A DNA stretch of 64,000 nt, from assembly GCA_018343915.1 (NCBI GenBank), contig JABRWF010000007.1:1302001-1366000 (forward strand), in the 5' to 3' direction. Both the position numbers and the translations under genes were made by a program. Below are positions 55,608 to 64,000 of this stretch, one piece after another. Source of the DNA: Agroathelia rolfsii (taxonomy: Eukaryota > Basidiomycota > Agaricomycetes > Amylocorticiales > Amylocorticiaceae). The notes below the pieces were generated by a model that did no database searches, was not told the origin of the DNA, and worked only from the letters and a program-made list of their open reading frames with translations. Within the stretch, counting starts at the first letter, position 1, and every line of letters starts with the position of its first letter.

Positions 55608-57193
55608 ATGTTCGAGGAAATCTGCTTGACGTGCGGCAAGCCTTTGCTTGACGATGGGTTTGTTTATTTTCCTCTCCTCGCTCTCTTTCATCCCTCCCCA
55701 TGTCATGTCTCCTCATCCTTGACTGTTTTAGGCGTGCATACTGCAGCGACAACTGCCAATCCGTAGATGTCTCATCCCCTCCTGCTTCAGACTCTACATC
55801 AAGCAGTGCATGGTCCTCTCCTCATCTCGACTATACACATGGCGGTGATGTACCGCCTTTGCTGCCTTCTGCTCTCGACACAGCACCTTTTTCTGGAAGC
55901 AGCAGCTATCATCGCAGCATCAACAGAAACGCTCCTAAACGCTACTCCGTCTCTTCCTCCTCTGCTTCCTCCTCGGGCACCTGCCTCACAGACGAGGAAG
56001 ATGTTGATTCCACCACCTGGGTCGGCACACACGACGACTATCATCACTATCCGGAGAACCCTTTCTTCCCCAGCGAGCACAAGTTTGTCACTCCCCCCAG
56101 CCAGCGCGAGTTCTTCTCTAAACCTTCTCGGCTATCATACGCTCGCTATCCGTCGGCCACCAACAATAGGCCTACCGTCACCCTATTTCATCGCCGATCA
56201 GGTGACGCTGCTCATGGCCAGATGACGAGCCGCAGTGCGTCTTCGGCTGCGTACTCTCCTCCTCTTCCCCATCACTCCTCGTCGGCGCGCGAGGATTCCG
56301 TGCATCTGGCCCAACCCTCGACCGGCCATGGCGTATCTCACTCTCATCCCCATCCATCATCCGCAAAGCTCCTTTTAGAACACCAAGAGGCACGACAGGA
56401 AGACAATCATGATAAAGACAAGGATAAGACCGCCAAGACGAGGCGTACGCGCAACCGTGCCAGTCTCCCTGCGTATTTCTCCCTCTTGCAGATCGGAACT
56501 TCTTCATCATCTTCTCCCACGACCACGACCGGCACTCGCCATTCACCGCATTCGTCTTCATCTTCGTCTGGTACTACGGCCGGCGTCCGCCTGTCACCGC
56601 CGACGCCCAAGATGGCGGCCATGCGCGTCCTATCCGGACCCGTGCTTCAACCGATGCTGACTACATCGGTGATCTACGCTAGCGACAGCAGCAATCTCAA
56701 TACGCCCGTGGCCCCTGCCGCCACGGTGGAAAGGACGCCGCGCGGACGCAAGCGTGAGCCGGACGCGTTGTCGCGACGCTGTAGCCGCCTGCCCGAATCG
56801 CGATCTCGCTCGAGGTCGCGTTCCTCTCGAGGTCGTGAGCGCTCATCGAGGCGTGGCCCGGAGACGACAACGGTGAATCGCAGCAGTGTCGAGCAAGTGT
56901 TTGATTGGTCTGTGGTCGCGCCTGTGCGCGGGCGTCCTGCGAGGCGCAACAGCTCGCCGGTAGCCAAGGAGAAGCTTGCCTCGACGTTGTATCTGGATAA
57001 CGATACTGTCGCAGCAGCGGCGGCGGCAGTGGTGAAGGTCGCCGATGATATGCAGCAGCAGCAGGAGGGAGAACGACGTGGCAGGTACAAACCCGAGGAA
57101 CTTGCGAGGCACACGGATTCGAATGCACCTGGCTTTGGCTATGGTCGAAGCGGTCTTCTCAACCGACAGTCGAGGACGCGAGGCGTGCGTTAA
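55608..57193 (+). CDS. Ecl1-like zinc-binding protein with long serine-rich tail
   Basis: The N-terminus MFEEICLTCGKPLLDDG, joined after one intron to RAYCSDNCQSVDVSSPPAS, has four cysteines (C-x2-C ... C-x3-C) in the pattern of Ecl1/2/3 zinc-binding proteins, small stress and lifespan regulators in yeasts. The rest, about 480 residues, is Ser/Arg/His-rich and disordered, with a conserved-looking block RNRASLPAYFSLLQIGTSS shared with other basidiomycete homologues, and an RS-rich patch (SRSRSRSSRGRERSSRR) near the C-terminus. The ATG at 55608 is used because it starts right before the zinc motif; the longer frame lacks support. Function is unproven; the family link suggests a role in stress response or ageing. 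Confidence 0.8.
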
Positions 57194-57627
57194 GACGTTT
57201 TCGAGAGAGTGCCGACATACGCGTTTTTTTTTTGTTCATCCATCGATATCCATCCCTTCACCCCTACTCATCCATCCCTGATCTTTACACTATCGCCATC
57301 TCTTTCTCCCGGTTTCAAAAGTGCCGGTCACGCCTGTTGGCCGCGAACCAAAACGAAGGAAGCTTCATGGAAAGCTCTGATCTAAAAAAGCGACCCTGAA
57401 CGACACACGCGCGCACGCGCATGTGCATACCTGTCTCATCGTCCTCGCTCTTTCATCCCAAAAAGGCCTACGTGCGGAACCGCATTTTTTGTTGCCTCCT
57501 GCATATATCGTTCTTCTACATCCGTTTGCAACTATCATCGTCAGCATCATTGTTGTTTCTCGTTCGCATGCACATATTTGCATATCACATCTTCGCAGTA
57601 TTATACAATCATTTTTATATCCTGACG

Positions 57628-57788
57628 TTTTTTTTTTTTTTTTTTTTTTTTTTTGGATCTCCCACACCTCTCACCAGCATTAGCCATCCTTCATTTCCAT
57701 TGAATCGAATCCTCAACGAAAAATCCCCTACCTCAATGCATCTCAACATGTTCATACACTGCATGCTCTTTTTTTTTTTTTTTTTTTT
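57628..57788 (+). repeat. Two long poly(T) tracts
   Basis: T runs of 27 bases (57628-57654) and 20 bases (57769-57788). In this orientation they could reflect A-tailed insertions on the minus strand, but I find no flanking target duplication. Confidence 0.6.
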
Positions 57789-58923
57789 CTCACTATGCAA
57801 AAAAGAGAGAATGATATGATGATATATGATCGGGAACCCTTGTTGAATCTTGCAACCTTTTTCTTCGCATTTTATTCATCAACAGTTTTTACTTCTTTTA
57901 CTTTTACTACCACTACTACTCTTACGATTAAGATCGAACCACTTCTTTTTGTCTCTCTCTACTACCGGCACTACTGTTACTATACATACGCACGCGATTA
58001 GCACTCTTTTTTCTCCCATCATTCTATCATAGGGCTTTTCTTTTACTCATTACCACTGCACGCACATACGCACACAAATATTTTCGCATTTGCATTTGTT
58101 ATATATCTGTTTCGAATTTCATCATCGTCGGGTCCCTGTGAATGTATATTTTGTAATGGAAGAGTGGCATTGTCGCTCCAATCGCCTCACATCGACTAAT
58201 CTACCTCTTGGAGGCTTACGTCTCTCGCCCAGTGTCCATTGATCAAAGCCATTCGCCACGGACGCACTGATGTATGTAATAAATACGCACAATGCATGCG
58301 TACGCACCATTACCCGAGGGCCTCGTGTTGAGTGTGTCCGTGGATACTCTGACTCTCAGAGTGGTTATCTATCAATCTATCTTTTATCTCTTTTATTTTT
58401 GTTTTTATTTTGGAAAATAACCCAGGGCTGTGGAGGGTGTCGGCGGTGGAACGGGGTGTGGGTGAATGAATCCGGCTGTCTTTCGTCGGCTGCTGCTGGC
58501 TACTAGTCTAGTGTGATTTGCCTTGGATTGTTACCTGATACTTGTGATTATTACTTGGCTACTACACTCTTACTACTTACCTGTTATCGCTGCGTTTTGT
58601 CTCCTCCCCTCAGTTGCCTTGTCTCTCCAACGACAAAAGACCACATTGTCCGCTTGGGAGAGGATATTAATCCCTGCTGTTCAACGCTAGCCCCCAATTC
58701 AGTTCTCTTCTTGGGGGGATTAATTAACGGAATTGTAATACAACCCACTCCCATTCACCTCACACCACCACCACTTCCATCTGTCATTATCGTATTTCGT
58801 CTACCGGTCAAGGAAATAAATTAGAGAGAGAGAAAACAGAATAAGGAATAAGGGAATAAGAAATTGTAACTGTTATTCCATCATCAGCATAACACGCACC
58901 CCGGCCGCTGCCAGTGCCCGCCT

Positions 58924-58944
58924 CCCCCCCCCCCCCCCCCCCCC
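58924..58944 (+). repeat. Poly(C) run before GID7 exon
   Basis: A 21-base C run directly upstream of the acceptor of the first visible GID7 exon. Such runs are error-prone in sequencing and could hide the true start. Confidence 0.7.
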
Positions 58945-58964
58945 ACCACAATTGATCCCAACAG

Positions 58965-61900
58965 CGACGACCCGACCTTCTCCCTCCCGCGGGACAGCAG
59001 CAGCCGCTCTTCTGTGGGACGACCATCTCAGCACGCCTTTTCTCCCCGCGGACAACGTATTTTAGCACTGCCAGTCGACGAGCAGCAGCAGGGTGATTAT
59101 CTTTTAGGCGATCATCATCGTCATCAACAGCAACAGCAACAGCAGCAGCAGCAGCAGGGATTGACACACCCGCCGCCCCCCCAGACGAACACTACACCGT
59201 TGACGATAACGACAACGAGTCTCATTCCCGACACTGATATTGTTCCTGTTACTGGCGGTCCTACCAGCTCTCTGGCTTCTACCACTACCCCCACCTCCAC
59301 CTCCACTTTATCTTCTTCTTCTACCACCACCACCACCACTTCCGCCGGCACTATCCACGCACCCGTCCCCAGTGCTCTTCCAACCTCCGCTTCGACGTAT
59401 TCGAGCGCTGCTATTGTGCCCGATCCCATCGCCTCCTCCTTAGCTTCCGACGCTATCCTCCTACCTCTCCGGCGCGCGCGCTCCGTATCTGAAGAGTCCG
59501 AGGAGACGTTAGGATCACATCCATCTCGTCCTGGTATGTAGCATTGCTTTCCTCCTTCGGCTCATATATATATACCATTATTATTATTACTTCTATTACT
59601 TCTTTGTTTCTATCTCTCATTCCCATCCGAGCTCGTTGTCGTGTGCTGTGTGTCTGTGTGTATAAGCATGCGCATGTGCCATCATCATCATGATGCTTTG
59701 TGGCTCAATGGGCCCGCGAGCAGCTGCGTACACAGAAAAAGACAGCGACTGTATTTCATCCCTTCTCTTTCATCTTCGCACGGATGAAATTGATCTTAAC
59801 CTTCTCCCCTCTCTTCTTTTTCCTCTCTTCCTTATCGTACCCTTATGCCGATACAGCCCCGTCTTCGTAAACTAACCCATTGGTTGACTGTTGCAGCTTC
59901 ATCGTCCGCCAACCGCGCCGCGAAAAGGCCTAGATTGGAAGAGGAGGAGGTGGACGTGGACGCTGAATATCAAAAACAACAACAAGAACAGCAAGAATTC
60001 AACAATCAACAACTTTCTGATAATCTCTCAACAACAACGACGGCGATGCGATTGTCCTCGGACCAAGACGGTACGTTCCGCCACCGCGAGGGTGACGGCT
60101 ATGAATACCAAGATGCTGATGCTGCTGCTGCTGCTACTGCTGTAGGGATTGTACCTGGTGGTGCAGGACCCTCGCAGTCGGCGCCTGGCACCATCCCTTC
60201 GTCTTCCTTACCCTCATCATCATCAACAGCAACATCATTCGCCGCGTCCACATCATTTTTGCCGTCATCTGCTGCGTCGCTGACTAATGGAAACACAACG
60301 AATGGCCATACTCCGTCGGTAGCAGCGGCTGCCACCTCGAACGGCGTAAATGGTAACAGCACCGTTGCACATGGAAAGAGGCCTGCAGTGCGGAGGGTCG
60401 ACTTGCCCGGGCGGAAGCTTTACGATGAGTCGATGATCGATAGGGAGGAGTATATTCGTTTGGTCATACAGAGCTTGCGTGATGTGGGGTATATGTGCGT
60501 TTCTTTTTTCTTCTTCTTTCTCTCTCTCCCTTCATAGTGGCTTTTGAACCCGGCTCGGTTCGTTTGACTGATTCATGCGTTGTGGTGTGTTTTTTGTGTG
60601 TTATTTTTAGGGAGTCGGCCGCTACACTGGAGGCGGAGTCGGGGTACAAGCTCGAAGAGACAGAGGTGTCCGATTTTCGGCGGTATGTGCTCGAGGGGGC
60701 GTGGGGCAGTGCAGAGGCGCTGTTGCATAACTTTATCGTCGATAAGGAGTCTTTGCTGGTCAGTTTTTGGTTCTATTATTCGTTCCAAAATTCAAGCGGA
60801 TTGATTCTTTTTATGGCTTCTTTTAGGACGCCAAGTTCTTGGTAAATCAGCAAAAGTATCTCGAGCTTCTGGAGGCGCAGAAGATGACCGAAGCGCTTTA
60901 TGTGTTGCGCAATGAGCTGGCGCCGCTTGATGTTGGTGCGGATCAGTTGCATGTGTTGTCGAGGTTCGTAGTGCTTGTTATACGTCAAAAAGTGGTTTAG
61001 TGATTAATATACCTTTACAGTCTCATTATGTGTGTAAACGCAACGGAGCTGCGTCAACGAGCAGGCTGGGATGGCACGTCGGGCAAGTCAAGAAGACAGC
61101 TGCTGAACGATTTACAACGTAAATATTTCATTTTCTTCCATCAAATATTCGCACTTCAACGTTGGCCGTTTCTCGCGTGATGATTAGGTTATATACCGTC
61201 ATCAATCATGATTCCTCCCAGACGGATGTCGCATTTGTTGGAACAAGCACAAGACTACCAACGTCAATATTGTGTCTACCATAATTCCGTGCTCGACAAC
61301 TCTTCGTCCGCGCTCTATTCAGACCATTCTTGTGACAAGGACAACTTCCCACGTGTGACGACGACGATATTACAAGTTCACTCGGATGAGGTCTGGAATA
61401 TTGAATGGTCCCATAACGGGTCGTACTTGGCTAGCGCAAGCAAAGACAAATCGGCTATCATATGGCGTATAGGTGTAAGGCTCATCTTTTTTCCCAATCC
61501 CCCATTTCGGCGTTGTCTTTGAGATGATCCGTAGGTGCTAAGACGCAAATATGGTTCTTTTTTGTTTGTAGTCCGAGCCAGAGTCCTCATCACGCGACTA
61601 CGCCTCGCAGACGATCCTGGGTGACCATCCCGATCCGGTTGGGTGTTTGTGCTGGTCCTTGGACGATAATTACCTGCTGACGAGCTGTGAGAGTTTAATT
61701 CGGATGTGGGACGTCAAGGTATGTGCGCGCGTGATCTGCCTGTCCGCCTGCCTATGCAAAAGTTTTGATGGTTTGGTTCTAACATAAAATCTTCCCATTT
61801 TGGCGTCATCATTGTCATTTCATGTTGTTTGTTACCGCTTTCGTCATTCGCTCAGGCTGGCACATTAGTGCATGACCTCAAGCAACACAGGGAGATGGTC

Positions 61901-63328
61901 ACCTCCATGACGTGGCTTCCGGATAACTCTGGCTTCATCTCGGGCGGTATGGACATGTCAATCATTCTATGGGTATGTCTTGCCATTTCCGTCTCTTTGT
62001 TCGGTCATCGTTGCCTCCTCGCCCCTGTCCTCCTGACCATAGCAATATATTACTCTTTCGCTTAACAAACGTCATTATTCTATTCTGAAAGGATGCACAC
62101 GGCAACTTCAAGGACTCGTGGAACGCACCGAGCGTACGAGTGACCGACATGGCCGTCACGCCCGATCAAGCACGACTGCTAGTCATTGGAATCAATTGGC
62201 ATATGCTAAACACTGGCCGCGACACTAACCTAGCAAAGTCGGCTTTGCTCATCTTTGATCTGCCGACGAAACAGCTCCAAACGTGAGTATCCTGTTCTTT
62301 TTTTTTCTTTCTCCTTTTTACTCCTTAGTTTATTCTCTCTCTCCAACCTCCACTCCCATTCACTTCCCCCATTCCTTTCTTTGTTCACCGCGAGGTCTCG
62401 TGTCCTGTGACTGATGATGATGATATTTTTGTGTTTGCATTACACTATCCACACAGAACAATCCATTTGGACGGCGAAGTCACAAGTGTGAATGTGTCAC
62501 CTGATTCTCAGTATGCGTTGATCAACCATTCATTGAACGTAAGTTTCCGGGTTGTCTCGTTAAGGTTTTCATTTCAATCTATCCTTCTCGATCTCTCCCC
62601 CCTTCTACCTTCGTGGAGGAGAAAGGTTTGGAGTTGAAATTGGAAGAAGCTTCCTTTTTTCGTCTTTGTTGGGCGGGGGAGCGGTGATGCTCAAGGGCTG
62701 TTTCTAATGTTGTTTATGCACAGGAAATTCATCTGTTGGATCTCAACGATGGTCAGATGGTGCGCAAGTACACCGGTCATATGCAAGGGCACCACGTCAT
62801 TCGCAGCTGTTTCGGCGGTGCTGGGGGTAATTTTGTCGTTAGTGGTAGTGAGGGTAAGTCTTTTTAATATGATCTCGGCACCATAATTTTATGTCGCCAG
62901 TACCACTCTATACTCATTTGGTATATCTGTTGAATCCAGATGCCAAGGTGTACATCTGGCACCGTGACACGGGTACGCTGCTTGAGATCTTGGAAGGTCA
63001 TGGAGAGGGTAGCGTCAACTCGGTGGCCTGGAACCCCCGAAATTATGGCATGTTTGCCTCTTGCTCTGATGATGGCTCCATACGGCTCTGGGAGGCCCCG
63101 GCACGTCAGCGCGCCGCTGTCGCTGGTGCAGCATCATCGTCATCGTCTTTGGCGTTGGCTGGTAAAGGAGGTATTGCCTCATCCTCTGTTGCGCTCAACG
63201 GTTTTGGTTCACAATCAGGGGCCGTGGCTGGCAAATCGACTCAGGCAGGGCTGGCGGAGAGTGTCTTATCCTCTCGACGAGCACCGTCTACTTCGGGACT
63301 ATCTAGGCATATTCCAACGCCTTTCTAA
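58965..63328 (+). CDS. GID7: Gid7/WDR26-like WD40 subunit of the GID (CTLH) ubiquitin ligase
   Basis: WD40 scaffold subunit of the GID/CTLH E3 ligase, which in yeast targets gluconeogenic enzymes. Low-complexity N-terminal exons (a Gln run near 59140, Thr/Ser runs) precede the LisH/CTLH part: REEYIRLVIQSLRDVGYM, AATLEAESGYKLEETEVSDF, VLEGAWGSAEALLHNF and LVNQQKYLELLEAQKMTEAL. A linker follows with SIMIPPRRMSHLLEQAQDYQ. WD repeats include VWNIEWSHNGSYLASASKDK, HREMVTSMTWLPDNSGFISG, TIHLDGEVTSVNVSPDSQYA and VNSVAWNPRNYGMFASCSDD, closing at SRHIPTPF. About 13 exons. The upstream frame contains no ATG before the acceptor at about 58964, so an earlier coding exon is missing from this model. Confidence 0.92.
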
Positions 63329-64000
63329 ATAACTTGTATAACATAATTACCTCCTTCATTCGCCCTCTCTCTGTTACATCGTTTTTATCAATCCCTCTCA
63401 TCCCCTTCTTTTTTGCATCACCATATCAATCTTTGTATACACACCCCCTCATAACGACATTTCTAACTAGTACTCATCCCACATTATCCCATTGATGACA
63501 AACTTTGACCTCAGTTCAAGCTCCTTTTTCAATATTCAAAGTCCCATTTTCGTTCGTCATCCCTCCCTCCGTCTCTCTTTGCTTTTCTGTGGTGATATAC
63601 ATTTACACCTGTTTGGTAAATTCTTGTATTATTTTCACTTCGCATCATCTAACAAGTTTTTTTTTTTTCCCATCCCCCTTATACTCTTCTTACTCTTCTC
63701 TTCACTCCCTATCTCGTTTACCTTTTCCAAGTGCTTACTGATTTTGGATTCGGATCACTGTCGGTTATCGTCATCAAGTCTGCATTGAATAGTGCGAACA
63801 CAGACTCTTAATTATGCACAGACTACAATTTGAGTATCCATTATACAGTAGGGTGAACGTGGCGTCTCATGGGTTATGCTGACCGGCCTTTTGTATTCTG
63901 GGAGCAATTGAGGTCAGAGGTACCAAGGCTGAAAAGTCTAAGTTAGCGTAGACAGAACACTCAGAAGTCAATGTAATAGATAAATTTATGAATTGTGCGC
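63329..64000. other. Downstream of GID7
   Basis: 3' flank, T- and C-rich up to about 63740. The open frames at 63492 and 63505 are low-complexity and unsupported. Nothing else recognised. Confidence 0.5.

Larger units (their letters stand above)
57194..58964. other. Intergenic, about 1.8 kb, homopolymer rich
   Basis: 3' region of the Ecl1-like gene and upstream or first-exon region of the GID7 gene. Contains a 27-base T run (57628-57654), a 20-base T run (57769-57788), a CG/CA-rich patch near 57402-57425 and a 21-base C run (58924-58944). The first coding exon of GID7 may lie here but I could not place it. Confidence 0.5.

Noticed and set aside
57628..57788. Poly(T) tracts as tails of minus-strand retroposons
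   Set aside because: No flanking direct repeat could be found for either tract.

Overview
The window is nuclear DNA of a filamentous basidiomycete, most likely an Agaricomycete. Genes are dense, on both strands, and cut by many short introns of about 45-70 bp with GT...AG ends. Several proteins have typical mushroom-lineage architectures: a glyoxal oxidase, a GPI-anchored cupredoxin, a fungal LEA-2 protein and a SnoaL-like protein. No rRNA, tRNA, CRISPR array or complete transposon was seen. Exon structures were assembled by eye from splice signals and family similarity, so internal exon borders are approximate unless positions are given.

Left part (1-12.8 kb). After about 2 kb of gene-poor DNA come the splicing factor Slt11/RBM22 (minus), a SnoaL/NTF2-like protein (minus), two tandem NmrA/ergot-type NAD(P)-binding oxidoreductases (plus), a membrane-anchored LEA-2 protein (minus), a Zip3/HEI10/RNF212-like meiotic RING protein with an apparent frameshift (plus), and an intact SDR followed by a 5'-truncated, stop-containing SDR copy. 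The SnoaL, NmrA and SDR genes look accessory and show recent duplication and decay.

Housekeeping core (13-36 kb). It holds SNU13, the SUMO E2 UBC9, a protein with a degenerate retropepsin-like domain, a divergent mitoribosomal pair (bS6m and mS38), GPI10, a DUF3835/URI-like protein, PNO1, a glyoxal oxidase fused to an N-terminal beta-sandwich domain, ADE4, S-adenosylmethionine synthetase and the myotubularin phosphatase YMR1.

Signalling and envelope part (36-48 kb). Two G-protein gamma subunit genes lie about 6 kb apart on opposite strands; both were missed by simple ORF calling because they are three-exon genes of about 80 codons. Between them are a mitochondrial thioredoxin, a retroposon-like insertion in its upstream region, and a GPI-anchored cupredoxin. 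An unrecognised coiled-coil protein, a TLC-domain membrane protein and a metaxin-like protein follow.

Right part (48-64 kb). Large plus-strand genes occupy this end: VPS54 (GARP complex), an Ecl1-like zinc-binding protein with a serine-rich tail, and GID7/WDR26, separated by two long, homopolymer-rich intergenic stretches. The strongest unexplained observations are the inactive-looking retropepsin domain, the duplicated G-gamma genes, the retroposon-like insertion with a 15-bp target duplication, the beta-sandwich/glyoxal oxidase fusion, and an over-represented palindrome TACTAGTA that often lies just upstream of start codons.
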